46,321 nt of DNA from an uncultured Ruminococcus sp. GTDB lineage: Bacteria; Bacillota; Clostridia; Oscillospirales; Acutalibacteraceae. This document shows positions 8,006 to 16,082 of this stretch, piece after piece. The notes below the pieces were generated by a model. It was not told the DNA's origin. It saw only the letters and a list, made by a program, of their open reading frames with translations, and made no database searches. Made by a program: the position numbers and the translations under genes. The stretch spans positions 27,701 through 74,021 of the forward strand of contig CACXMR010000025.1 in NCBI GenBank assembly GCA_902768825.1. Reading direction: 5' to 3'. Position 1 is the stretch's first letter. The number at the start of each line of letters is the position of its first letter.

Positions 8006-8785
8006 TCACGCCGAGAGCTTGTTTTTTAGTCTCAGGCGGTCGGAAATCATGGCAATAAACTCGCTGTTGGTGGGCTTGCCCCTGCTGTTGTGTATGGTGT
8101 AGCCAAAGTATGAGTTGAGCACATCAACATCGCCTCTGTCCCATGCAACCTCTATGGCATGGCGTATGGCTCTCTCGACTCTCGAAGGGGTCGTTTCATA
8201 CTGCCTTGCAATAGACGGATAAAGCTCTTTGGTTACGGCGTTTATTATTTCCGGCTGCTTTACAGACATCATGATAGAACTTCTCAGATAGTGATAGCCC
8301 TTTATATGAGCGGGCACACCGATCTGGTGGAGTATGGACGTGACGGTCATTTCAAGATCTCCGTCAATGCTGTAGATCTTTCCGGCTGACGGTCTGCTAA
8401 ACTCTGAATAGCAGGTTATCAGCTCGCTGATCCTGTCAAGGAGGTCAGATGTCCGGAAGGGCTTTATCACATAGTAGGCCGCCCCTGCCCTCAGGGCTTC
8501 CTTTTCAAGCATGGCGTTGTCAAAGCCGGAAATAATCACAAAGATCGGCTTCTTTGCGCTGCTGCTGTTTTTGATGGTCTGCATAACTCCTACTCCGTCA
8601 ACTCCGCTCATGAACATATCCATAAGCACCACATCAGGGCAGAAGGAGCGAATCATATCGATGACCTTGTTCCCGTTTTTATCACAGAATTGTGCATCAA
8701 AGCCCTTTTCCGTAAAGATTTCCTTGTTTTCCATACCGAATTCGGCAGCTTCCTCTGCAATAAGAACCTTAATCTTGTTTTTCAT
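8006..8785 (-). CDS. spo0A: Sporulation master response regulator Spo0A
   Basis: This 259-residue protein is Spo0A, the response regulator that commits cells to sporulation. The receiver (1-125) has phospho-acceptor Asp56 (LMDMF), Ser86 in IISGFD and Lys108 in VIKPF. The C-terminal DNA-binding domain is very conserved: [29 protein letters not shown] and [16 protein letters not shown]. The usual Asp pair near residues 11-12 is Glu-Glu (IAEEAAEFG). The start at 8785 has GGAGG 9 bases upstream; a longer in-frame reading to 9007 has no such support. As in Bacillus it lies downstream of spoIVB, but 813 bp away. Confidence 0.97.
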   Translation of the reverse strand: MKNKIKVLIAEEAAEFGMENKEIFTEKGFDAQFCDKNGNKVIDMIRSFCPDVVLMDMFMSGVDGVGVMQTIKNSSSAKKPIFVIISGFDNAMLEKEALRAGAAYYVIKPFRTSDLLDRISELITCYSEFSRPSAGKIYSIDGDLEMTVTSILHQIGVPAHIKGYHYLRSSIMMSVKQPEIINAVTKELYPSIARQYETTPSRVERAIRHAIEVAWDRGDVDVLNSYFGYTIHNSRGKPTNSEFIAMISDRLRLKNKLSA

Positions 8786-8951
8786 AAGTATTCCTCCATT
8801 ACAAAAATGTGATGGCGTAATATTACCATAAATTGGTAGATTTGGCAATATGCAAAAGTAAAAAAATTTAAAATGAGAACAATCACTAAAATCACATCCA
8901 GCCACTAAGATATCTTTGTATAAAAAATATTTATTGTTTTGCATAAGTAAA

Positions 8952-8980
8952 GAATTCTCTGCATATTGGTATGTATTATA
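8952..8980 (-). promoter_or_regulatory. Possible promoter of spo0A
   Basis: On the minus strand a perfect TATAAT (8975-8980 on plus) lies about 190 bases before the spo0A start. The best -35 candidate is TTTTAA at a 17-base spacer upstream of it, which is a weak match to TTGACA. Confidence 0.35.
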
Positions 8981-9030
8981 GTTGCATAATTTGTAGATTA
9001 AAAGCAATTATTCGGGACAGAGATTATATT

Positions 9031-9038
9031 TTGTCGAA
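9031..9038 (+). promoter_or_regulatory. Spo0A-box-like site (TTGTCGAA)
   Basis: TTGTCGAA matches the core of the known Spo0A-binding box (TGTCGAA). It lies about 250 bases upstream of the spo0A start, so autoregulation is plausible. It also lies 19 bases ahead of the small reading frame at 9057. This is a sequence match only. Confidence 0.5.
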
Positions 9039-9056
9039 GTGCTGCTCGATTTGGCA

Positions 9057-9116
9057 ATGAAAATATCAACATTGATCACATCTTGTGCCTGTTTGTTGGT
9101 GGGACTTATTGCCTGA
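9057..9116 (+). CDS. Candidate 19-codon peptide or leader upstream of a terminator
   Basis: ATG at 9057 opens a 19-codon frame, MKISTLITSCACLLVGLIA, resembling a signal peptide or membrane segment. It stops inside the first arm of the terminator at 9109-9145. No convincing ribosome site precedes it, so it may be untranslated RNA, a leader, or the remnant of a secreted protein gene. Confidence 0.2.
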   Translation: MKISTLITSCACLLVGLIA

Positions 9117-9145
9117 TTCCTGCCGGAATCAGGCTCTTTTTCTTA
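9109..9145 (+). terminator. Rho-independent terminator in the spo0A-spoIVB spacer
   Basis: GCCTGATTCC and GGAATCAGGC form a perfect 10-bp stem with a TGCC loop, followed by TCTTTTTCTT on the plus strand. No recognised plus-strand gene precedes it. It suggests a short plus-strand transcript starting in 8990-9060. Confidence 0.75.
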
Positions 9146-9153
9146 TATATCAG

Positions 9154-9240
9154 AGGACTTCGTCCTCCGAACCACCTACAAGGGACTCCGTCCCTTGACC
9201 CTGCACAAGGGACTCCGTCCCTTGACCCTGCAAGCTTTTG
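9154..9240. repeat. Cluster of short hairpins with a 27-bp tandem duplication
   Basis: GAGGAC-TTC-GTCCTC is followed by two tandem copies (9179-9205, 9206-9232) of a 27-bp unit whose core is AAGGGACTCCGTCCCTT. A further palindrome, CAAGCTTTTGGAAAAGCTTG, runs into the 167-bp repeats. These look like REP-type palindromes scattered in this genome. Confidence 0.75.
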
Positions 9241-9574
9241 GAAAAGCTTGACCAAAACTTGCGGCAAGCTGCCGCTCCCATATTCGCGCTGAAAGATACT
9301 CTGACAATATAATTCAGTGTCCGCGAGATGTTAGTATCAGCCGCGATGGTGCAGTTAAAAGTCGGTTTTTCCAGCAACGCGAAATCGGGAGCGCAGGCTC
9401 TGCGCTGGAAAAGCTTGAGCAAAACTTGCGGCAAGCTGCCGCTCCCATATTCGCACTGAAAGATACTCTGACAATATAATTCAGTGTCCGCGAGATGTTA
9501 GTATCAGCCGCGATGGTGCAGTTATAAGTCGGTTTTTCCAGCAACGCGAAATCGGGAGCGCAGGCTCTGCGCTG
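9241..9574. repeat. Two tandem 167-bp repeat units of the interspersed family
   Basis: Units 9241-9407 and 9408-9574 are nearly identical and each contains several hairpins, including GCGGCAAGCTGCCGC and AGCGCAG-GCT-CTGCGCT. The core (GTGTCCGCGAG...CAGCCGCGA) is shared with 1-245. The reading frames here are not genes; they are repeat sequence read through. The right end stops 25 bases before the spoIVB stop codon. Confidence 0.85.
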
Positions 9575-9598
9575 TAAAAGTCCCCCTGATGGGTAGAA

Positions 9599-10783
9599 TT
9601 AAGATATTGCGGTACAGTAGCCCCTTGTGGGGTCGTTGACAAAAACATGGGTCACTGCACCTACAAGCCGCCCGTTTTGTATGACAGGACTGCCGCTCAT
9701 GCCCTGGACTATCCCGCCGGTCTTGCTCAGAAGCTCCTTGTCGGTGATGCGGATGACCATGTTCCTTGTCTTTGAACTGTCATTGTAGCTTATTTCCTCA
9801 ATGTCTACAGTGTATTCCTGAGGTCCGCTCTCGTCTGTGGTGGTGATCAGCCTGGCTTGTCCCCTGACGATCTCGTGCCGGAAGGCTACTGGTACTGTAC
9901 TATAGTTTTCTGGTATTTCCGAAAGCCTGCCGTATACTCCGTGAGCTGTGTTGGCAGTGAGCGTACCAAGCACCTCTCCGTCACGAAACTGACCTATGAG
10001 CGAGCCGGGATCACCGCAAACGCTTTTTTTCACTGAGGTGACGTCTGCCATCACTGCGTCTCCCTCAAGCATCGGCATAAGACATCCGCTGCTGCTGTCA
10101 CAGATGCCGTGTCCGAGTCCAAAAAAGCTGCCATCCTCAGGATCAATAAATGTCATGGTGCCAAGCCCTGCAATGCTGTCCCGCACATGAAGTCCAAGGC
10201 GCAGCTTGCCCTCATCGCTGTCATAAACGGGTTCTATGTCAGTGCGGAATACCCTGCCTTCACGCCTTACGTCAAGGGTGAGTGAGCCTGAGCAGGAGCT
10301 GACAATGCTCTGGAGCTGCTCGTTTGTCCTGAGCTGTGTGCCGTTTGCCGCAAGCAGGACATCTCCCTTTTCAATGCCCGCCTTTTGTGCAGGACAAGCC
10401 TTGCCGCTGTTGGTTCTGATCTCTGAGACTGATGATACCACAAGACCGTCAGTATATATCCTGATACCGAAGGGATGTCCGCCGATGATCACGTTTTTTC
10501 TCTGTACCAGTTCAACGTCAACCGTCTTTACAGGCAAAAAGCCGAAGAGCATAAGCTTTGCACTAATGCTGCTCTGACTGCCGGCTGCATCCAGTGACGC
10601 CGAAACGGCATCCTGAGGGTCATATTTAAGTGAAAGCGGAATGCTGCTGCCTAAGATGTCGGTCTCGGGCGAAGCCATTGTCAGCCTTGACGGAGTAAGG
10701 TGTTCCACCAAGCCTGCCATGATGAACATTACGCAGACAACAGGAGTAAGCAGGAATACCAGAATCCGTATAGCCTTTTTCAT
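9599..10783 (-). CDS. spoIVB: SpoIVB peptidase (S55 family), short C-terminus
   Basis: This 394-residue serine peptidase of family S55 carries a signal in sporulation: SpoIVB is secreted from the forespore and activates SpoIVFB and pro-sigma-K processing. There is an N-terminal membrane segment (about 5-25), a PDZ domain (about 100-190, with KAGIEKGDVLLAANG) and the S55 domain with His225 (GLGHGICD), Asp348 and Ser363 (GMSGSPV). The start follows AAAGGAGGCG. Bacillus SpoIVB extends about 20 residues beyond the conserved NDPTRGY motif; here the protein ends five residues after it, next to the repeat at 9241-9574. The C-terminus therefore looks truncated, and the catalytic residues are intact. 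Confidence 0.93.
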   Translation of the reverse strand: MKKAIRILVFLLTPVVCVMFIMAGLVEHLTPSRLTMASPETDILGSSIPLSLKYDPQDAVSASLDAAGSQSSISAKLMLFGFLPVKTVDVELVQRKNVIIGGHPFGIRIYTDGLVVSSVSEIRTNSGKACPAQKAGIEKGDVLLAANGTQLRTNEQLQSIVSSCSGSLTLDVRREGRVFRTDIEPVYDSDEGKLRLGLHVRDSIAGLGTMTFIDPEDGSFFGLGHGICDSSSGCLMPMLEGDAVMADVTSVKKSVCGDPGSLIGQFRDGEVLGTLTANTAHGVYGRLSEIPENYSTVPVAFRHEIVRGQARLITTTDESGPQEYTVDIEEISYNDSSKTRNMVIRITDKELLSKTGGIVQGMSGSPVIQNGRLVGAVTHVFVNDPTRGYCTAIS

Positions 10784-10987
10784 TGCAGCGCCTCCTTTGT
10801 TCAGGGTGCAGACGGTGATAATCGGAGTTTTGCTCCAACAAAATATGCCTGCACAGAGCTATTGTTCCCGTTTTGGATGGGATGTAAACATAAAAACGCT
10901 TTCCTGAGAGAAAATAACAAAGGCAGAACTATGTGAGAAAAATCATGTCAGGATCAACAAAGTTTGCGTGAATATTTTGTAAGTGTG
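10784..10987. other. Divergent spacer between spoIVB and the yicC run
   Basis: I find no gene here. The spacer contains a small GGAG-TTTTG-CTCC hairpin near 10823-10835. A forespore sigma-G promoter for spoIVB is expected in this stretch, and GCATA occurs upstream on the minus strand, but I could not find a matching -10 element. Confidence 0.4.
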
Positions 10988-11017
10988 TTGACAATAGTGA
11001 AGCTAAGCTGGTACAAT
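10988..11017 (+). promoter_or_regulatory. Sigma-A-type promoter of the yicC-to-thiN run
   Basis: A perfect TTGACA (10988-10993) and TACAAT (11012-11017) are spaced by 18 bases, about 80 bases before yicC. Confidence 0.75.
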
Positions 11018-11095
11018 TATACTTTAGGGAGCGTGTACCTTTTGTGACAGTACATTGCTTTGAAAAAATAATATTTATGAAAAGATGTGATAAAC

Positions 11096-11974
11096 GTGAT
11101 TAGAAGCATGACCGGATACGGCAGGTTTGAAGGAGCCGTAAACGGCAGACAGACGGTTTTCGAAATCAAGGCGGTCAATCATCGGTTTTTTGAGCTTCAG
11201 TGCAGACTTCCGAGAGGATGCGGCTTTTTGGAGGAAACGGTCAAGGAGCTTGTTTCAAAATATGTTTCACGGGGAAAGATCGACGTTTATGTTTCTGTGG
11301 AGGCTGATGACAGCCTTGAGGCAGATGTCAAGCTTAACCGTTCTCTGGCTTCGGGTTATCTCAGAGCGCTCAGGGAGCTTTGCAGTGAGTATGGACTGAA
11401 GGATGATATTTCCGTGTCGTTGCTTTCAAGGTATACGGATATCTTCACGGTAACAAAGGCACCCGAAAACGAGGAGGCGCTGGTGGAGATCGTCAGGACA
11501 GCAGGTGAAAACGCAATAAGGGAATTTATGTCTATGCGTGAACGTGAGGGCGAAAAGCTTGCGTCAGACGTGATCAACCATGGCAAGAGGATACTTGAGC
11601 TGGTAGCTGAGATCGAGGAGCGTTCTCCCGTTACTGTAACCGAATATCGCAACAAGCTCTATGACAGAATGAAAGACGTGCTGGGGGATACTACTGTTGA
11701 TCCTCAGAGGATACTGACGGAGGCGGCTATTTTTGCGGATAAGACTGCCGTTGATGAGGAGACTGTCAGGCTGAGGAGCCATTATTCCCAGCTTGAGGCC
11801 TTGCTTGACAAGTCTGAGCCGGTAGGCAGGAAGCTGGATTTCATAGTTCAGGAGATGAACAGGGAAGCAAACACCACCGGATCTAAGGTCTGCGATGCGG
11901 AGCTTGCCCATAAGGTGGTTGAGATCAAGGCGGAGATCGAGAAGATCAGGGAACAGATTCAGAATATAGAGTAA
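11096..11974 (+). CDS. yicC: YicC/YloC-family endoribonuclease
   Basis: This 292-residue protein belongs to the YicC/YloC family of endoribonucleases with roles in mRNA decay; I rely on the family for that. It shows the signature start IRSMTGYGRF, the HRFFELQCRLP strand, and the C-terminal core EMNREANTTGSKV with the charged helix ending HKVVEIKAEIEKIREQ. I chose the GTG at 11096, which begins IRSMTGYGRF as family members do, although no clear Shine-Dalgarno is seen; GTG 11087 and ATG 11108 are alternatives. It leads the run with remA, gmk and rpoZ, as in Bacillus. Confidence 0.9.
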   Translation: MIRSMTGYGRFEGAVNGRQTVFEIKAVNHRFFELQCRLPRGCGFLEETVKELVSKYVSRGKIDVYVSVEADDSLEADVKLNRSLASGYLRALRELCSEYGLKDDISVSLLSRYTDIFTVTKAPENEEALVEIVRTAGENAIREFMSMREREGEKLASDVINHGKRILELVAEIEERSPVTVTEYRNKLYDRMKDVLGDTTVDPQRILTEAAIFADKTAVDEETVRLRSHYSQLEALLDKSEPVGRKLDFIVQEMNREANTTGSKVCDAELAHKVVEIKAEIEKIREQIQNIE

Positions 11975-11986
11975 TGGGTGATAGGC

Positions 11987-12253
11987 ATGAGACTGATAAA
12001 TATTGGATATGGAAATATGCTCTCCTCATCAAGGATAATAGCAATAGTCAGTCCTGATGCGGCGCCCGTCAAGAGAATGATCCAGAACGCTAAGGATAAA
12101 GGAATGCTGATCGATGCCTCCTGCGGCAGAAAGACAAAGGCGGTTATCGTAACTGACAGCGATCATGTGGTGCTGTCGGCTGTGCAGCCGGAAACGGTTG
12201 CCCATAGGGTCAACGATAACGGAGAGGACGAGGGATCAGGAGAAAAGCAATGA
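11987..12253 (+). CDS. remA: RemA-family regulator (DUF370)
   Basis: This 88-residue protein belongs to the RemA/YlzA family, small DNA-binding regulators; in B. subtilis RemA activates biofilm matrix genes. The conserved body [10 protein letters not shown], then [20 protein letters not shown], ends in [17 protein letters not shown]; about 14 acidic residues follow. The start at 11987 uses GGGTGA; GTG 11978 would add three residues not seen in the family. It lies 12 bases after yicC and before gmk, the usual order. What it regulates here is unknown. Confidence 0.92.
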   Translation: MRLINIGYGNMLSSSRIIAIVSPDAAPVKRMIQNAKDKGMLIDASCGRKTKAVIVTDSDHVVLSAVQPETVAHRVNDNGEDEGSGEKQ

Positions 12254-12295
12254 TTATCCGCGGAATGAAGCGGGGTTTCAGAGAGGAAGGAAAGA

Positions 12296-12877
12296 ATGAA
12301 CGGAAAGGGACTTCTTGTTGTCATATCAGGTCCTGCGGGTGCAGGAAAGGGTACGGTGGTAAAGGAGCTGATCAAGGACGATAACATAAGATTGTCTGTA
12401 TCTGCCACTACAAGAGCTCCGAGAGAGGGAGAGGAAAACGGTGTGCATTACCATTTTCTGACCCGTGAGCAGTTTGAAAAAATGATCGCTGAGGACGGCT
12501 TCCTGGAGTATGCGCAGTATGTGGGTAATTTCTACGGGTCCCCTAAGAAGCAGGCTGAGGAATGGATGCACCAGGGCAAGGATGTTATCCTTGAGATCGA
12601 GGTGCAGGGATGCAAAAAGATCAAGGAAAAGTTTCCGCAGTGTGTGAGCATCTTTATTATGCCGCCGTCGATGGAGATATTGGAGAGCAGGCTGAGGGGC
12701 AGAGGCACCGAGACTGAGGATGTTATCGCCAAGAGGATGAAGAGAGCCGAAGAGGAGATCGGTCTTTCCGGAGACTATGATCATGTGGTGATAAACGATA
12801 CCGTTGAGGAATGCGTTGAAGGAGTAAGAAGGATACTGGAGCTGGAAAAGCAAAGGGTATCCGGAGCGGATTGTTGA
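12296..12877 (+). CDS. gmk: Guanylate kinase
   Basis: This 193-residue enzyme phosphorylates GMP to GDP with ATP and is part of GTP supply. The P-loop GPAGAGKGTV lies near residue 12. The GMP-binding part follows, with TTRAPREGEENGVHYHFL and then FLEYAQYVGNFYGSPK. The start MNGKGLL has GAGGAAGG upstream. It lies between remA and rpoZ, with 42 bases before and 39 after, in a conserved operon. Confidence 0.97.
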   Translation: MNGKGLLVVISGPAGAGKGTVVKELIKDDNIRLSVSATTRAPREGEENGVHYHFLTREQFEKMIAEDGFLEYAQYVGNFYGSPKKQAEEWMHQGKDVILEIEVQGCKKIKEKFPQCVSIFIMPPSMEILESRLRGRGTETEDVIAKRMKRAEEEIGLSGDYDHVVINDTVEECVEGVRRILELEKQRVSGADC

Positions 12878-12916
12878 TGTGAGAGATCACAAGATAAAAA
12901 AGGAGATGTAGGGAAT

Positions 12917-13129
12917 ATGTATGAGAAATATAACAGACCGTCGGTTGATGATATCTTTGCAGGGAAGGTAAGCAAGTATGCGCTTGCCATTGCCGTCGCA
13001 AAAAGAGCAAGAGAGATAACAGATGAGAGCAAGGAGAGCGGAAAGGTCTGCGACAAGCCGGTGCTTGTGGCTGTAGACGAGTTTAAGGATCATAAGTACG
13101 CTATTCTTGAGCCTGAAACTGATGACTGA
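12917..13129 (+). CDS. rpoZ: RNA polymerase omega subunit
   Basis: This 70-residue protein is the omega subunit, which helps assemble and stabilise the beta-prime subunit. The conserved RPSVDDI and YALAIAVAKRARE segments are present, followed by a short acidic tail. It has an AGGAG ribosome site 11 bases or so from the ATG, and its last 8 bases overlap the start of priA, which suggests coupled translation. Confidence 0.95.
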   Translation: MYEKYNRPSVDDIFAGKVSKYALAIAVAKRAREITDESKESGKVCDKPVLVAVDEFKDHKYAILEPETDD

Positions 13130-15566
13130 GGAATATCTTGCCGCCGGAGTTGCGGTGGAGAATACGGCTTATCACTTCGACAAGCTGTATGATTATATCA
13201 TTCCCGATGCCGTAAAGGATTATGCAAAACCAGGCTGCAGAGCTATGATAAGCTTCGGCAAGGGTTCAGTGCGTCAGGGAATGATAATGACTGTGCACAA
13301 GGTCACGGACAAAACCGGTCTTAAAACCATTACGGAGCTGCTTGACCGTGAGCCGGTGCTTACGCCTGAGCTGATAAGGTTGGCGGTGCAAATGAAGGAC
13401 CGCTGCTTTTGCACATTGTTTGATGCCTGCAAGACCATGCTGCCTGCGGGTCTTTCCCTGAGGATAATGTATAGCTATGGGCTTTCCGGCAATGCTGAGG
13501 GGATAGATGAGGACTCTCTGTCAGATACGGAGAGACAGATAGTCAGTTATCTTCGCACCAGAAGGACACAGGTGCGCCAGGACAGACTAATGAAGACCCT
13601 GGGGCTTGTTGAGGACAGCTCGATCGTAAGGCTGTATAAACAGGGGCTGCTCACCCGCACAGAGGTGACTAAGAAGCGTTTGCAGGATACGAGCATAAAG
13701 ATGGTAAGGCTACTTGATGACGCAGAAAATCCCAGATTTACCGACTCCCAGCGGGCGGTGACAGAGGTGCTTCGCTCTCTTGGTGACGCAGCAAAGAAAG
13801 AGCTGTGCTACTTTACGGGAGTGTCCGGAGGAGTGATAGATAATCTTGTCAAAAAGGGTATCTGTCAGTATTACGACGCTCAGCCCCCGGAGCCTGAAAG
13901 GACGCCGTCTGTCTTGCCTGCTGATGAGCTTGTTCTCACGGAAAGACAGGAGGAGGTCTATAGGGAGCTGCTTGAAAAATACTGCAGCGGCAGTCCCTCT
14001 GTGGCATTGCTCTATGGAATAACCGGCAGCGGCAAGACCTCTGTTTTTATGAAGCTCATAGACAGGGCAAACGAGGAGGGCAGGGGAGTCATCTGTATGG
14101 TGCCTGAGATAGCACTGACTCCGCAGCTTATCGAGAAATTCAGCTCAAGATACGGGGAAAGGGTGGCGGTGTTCCACAGCGGGCTGTCACTGTCAAAGCG
14201 TCTTGATGAATGGAAAAGGGTCAAGAGCGGCAAGGCGAATATTGCAGTAGGCACACGCTCAGCCGTGTTTGCACCCCTTGACAATATAGGTCTTATAGTT
14301 ATGGATGAGGAGCAGGAGTATTCCTACAAGTCCTCGTCGACTCCCAGATATCATGCCAGGGAAATAGCAAAGCTCAGGTGTGTGCACAACGGCTGTATGC
14401 TGTTGCTGTCATCTGCAACGCCTTCGGTGGAGAGCTTTTTCTTCGCAAAGAGCGGGAGATACTCTCTGCACACTCTCGGCGAGAGATATGGCAATGCAAA
14501 GCTGCCTGAGGTCATCACTGCCGATATGAATCTTGAACGTCAGAACGGCAATGCCTCTGATTTCAGCTCAGAGCTGCTTGAGGCATTGGAGCATAACCTT
14601 GAACAGGGCAGGCAGTCGATTATACTGCTCAACCGCAGGGGCCACAATACCTTCGTGTCCTGCCGTTCCTGCAATGAGGTGATGAGCTGTCCGTCCTGCT
14701 CTATTTCCCTTACATACCACAGTGCAAATAACAGGCTGATGTGCCACTACTGCGGTTATTCAGTGCCTGCTCCGGAGGTCTGTCCTGCCTGCGGGTCGGA
14801 AAAGCTGAGATATTCCGGCGCCGGTACCCAGAGAGCCGAGCAGGAGCTGGCGGAGATATTTCCGGAGGCACGTCTGCTGCGGCTGGATACGGATTCCACG
14901 ATGCAGCGGTTTGCCTATGAAAAGAAGTTAGGGGCCTTCCGCAGGGGTGAATATGACATAATGCTGGGGACCCAGATGGTGGCAAAGGGACTTGATTTTG
15001 AAAATGTGACCCTTGTGGGGGTGCTGTCGGCAGACATGATGATGCACGGCAATGACTTTCGCAGCTATGAGAGGACATTTTCCCTGCTGACACAGGTGGT
15101 AGGGCGTTCCGGCCGGGGTGAATTTGAAGGTCGGGCGATCATACAGACCTTTGAGCCTGAGTCTCCCATAATTGGCATGGCGGCTCAGCAGGATTACGCC
15201 GAGTTTTATGAAAATGAGGTGGGGCTGCGCAGGTGTATGCTCTACCCGCCGTTTTCCGATATTTGCGTGGTGGTCTTTTCGGGAGAGGACAGCAGTAAAA
15301 CGAAGGAAGCATCGCTCTATTTTCAGAGGTCTCTTTCGGAGCTTGCCAAAAATGAATACAGTGACCTTCCTATGCGTGTGCTGGGGCCGGGGCCTGCCAT
15401 GGTTTTGCGGGTATGCGGCAGGTATCGCTACAGGATGATAATAAAGTTTCGCAATACGAGCCGGTTCCGGGAGATGCTGTCGAGGCTTCTTGTGGAATTC
15501 GGGAAAAACAGTGATTATTCAGATGTAAGCGCTTATCCGGATATCGATCCGGAAAATATCATATAA
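13122..15566 (+). CDS. priA: Primosomal helicase PriA
   Basis: This 814-residue DNA helicase restarts stalled forks by loading the replisome. Its N-terminal DNA-binding part (about 1-200) precedes the helicase core: Walker A GITGSGKTS near residue 305, motif II DEEQEYSYKS near 395, and the zinc-binding insert with CRSCNEVMSCPSCS and CHYCG...CPACGS near 520-560. Motif II reads DEEQ where E. coli has DEEH. The start at 13122 overlaps rpoZ by 8 bases; a TTG at 13107 is possible but less likely. In Bacillus coaBC lies between rpoZ and priA and is absent here. Confidence 0.95.
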   Translation: MTEEYLAAGVAVENTAYHFDKLYDYIIPDAVKDYAKPGCRAMISFGKGSVRQGMIMTVHKVTDKTGLKTITELLDREPVLTPELIRLAVQMKDRCFCTLFDACKTMLPAGLSLRIMYSYGLSGNAEGIDEDSLSDTERQIVSYLRTRRTQVRQDRLMKTLGLVEDSSIVRLYKQGLLTRTEVTKKRLQDTSIKMVRLLDDAENPRFTDSQRAVTEVLRSLGDAAKKELCYFTGVSGGVIDNLVKKGICQYYDAQPPEPERTPSVLPADELVLTERQEEVYRELLEKYCSGSPSVALLYGITGSGKTSVFMKLIDRANEEGRGVICMVPEIALTPQLIEKFSSRYGERVAVFHSGLSLSKRLDEWKRVKSGKANIAVGTRSAVFAPLDNIGLIVMDEEQEYSYKSSSTPRYHAREIAKLRCVHNGCMLLLSSATPSVESFFFAKSGRYSLHTLGERYGNAKLPEVITADMNLERQNGNASDFSSELLEALEHNLEQGRQSIILLNRRGHNTFVSCRSCNEVMSCPSCSISLTYHSANNRLMCHYCGYSVPAPEVCPACGSEKLRYSGAGTQRAEQELAEIFPEARLLRLDTDSTMQRFAYEKKLGAFRRGEYDIMLGTQMVAKGLDFENVTLVGVLSADMMMHGNDFRSYERTFSLLTQVVGRSGRGEFEGRAIIQTFEPESPIIGMAAQQDYAEFYENEVGLRRCMLYPPFSDICVVVFSGEDSSKTKEASLYFQRSLSELAKNEYSDLPMRVLGPGPAMVLRVCGRYRYRMIIKFRNTSRFREMLSRLLVEFGKNSDYSDVSAYPDIDPENII

Positions 15567-15599
15567 TTATTTTTTGCATAGTGTAATGGAGTGAATAGT

Positions 15600-16052
15600 A
15601 TGGCTATCAGAAATATTGTGAAGGAAGGGGACCCGGTTCTTACAAAGGTCTGCCGTCCTGTTGAAAAATTTGACGACAAGCTCAGGACTCTCATTGACGA
15701 TATGTTGGAAACTATGGATGCCAATGATGGGGTCGGTCTTGCGGCTCCTCAGGTGGGTATCCTCAGAAGGCTGTTTGTTATTGACGTGGGCGAGGGCAGA
15801 TTTGAGTTTGTCAATCCAAGGATCATAAAGACCTCAGGTATGCAGGAATCCAGCGAGGGCTGTCTTTCCTGTCCGGGAGAGTTCGGCATTACAAGACGTC
15901 CGATGTTTGTGACTGTAGAGGCCTATAGCCGCTATGGGGACAGGTTTACGATCAATGCAGAGGGACTTTTTGCAAAGGCTATCTGTCACGAGAACGATCA
16001 TCTGGATGGCGTCCTCTTCAAGGAGCACGTTATCCGCATGGAGAAGCGGTGA
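15600..16052 (+). CDS. def: Peptide deformylase
   Basis: This 150-residue metalloenzyme removes the N-formyl group from new proteins. All three family motifs are present: GVGLAAPQVG near 43, EGCLSCPG near 86 with the metal-binding Cys, and HENDHLDGVLF near 130 with the HEXXH metal and catalytic site. The start at 15600 is preceded by GGAG; the GTG at 15591 is the other option. It forms a unit with the downstream fmt, whose product adds the formyl group. Confidence 0.96.
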   Translation: MAIRNIVKEGDPVLTKVCRPVEKFDDKLRTLIDDMLETMDANDGVGLAAPQVGILRRLFVIDVGEGRFEFVNPRIIKTSGMQESSEGCLSCPGEFGITRRPMFVTVEAYSRYGDRFTINAEGLFAKAICHENDHLDGVLFKEHVIRMEKR

Positions 16053-16082
16053 CCGGAGGGCTGCTGTGACAAGGAGGAGCTT

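Noticed and set aside
8786-9007. N-terminal extension of Spo0A
   Set aside because: The family begins near MKNKIKVLI, and GGAGG precedes that ATG at 8785; the extension has neither.
9150-9544. Minus-strand reading frames of 76-94 codons within the repeats
   Set aside because: They are the repeat units read through; they repeat each other, lack ribosome sites and contain no recognisable protein family.
9154-9574. CRISPR array
   Set aside because: The units are tandem 27-bp and 167-bp copies of the whole sequence, with no unique spacers of constant size and no cas genes.
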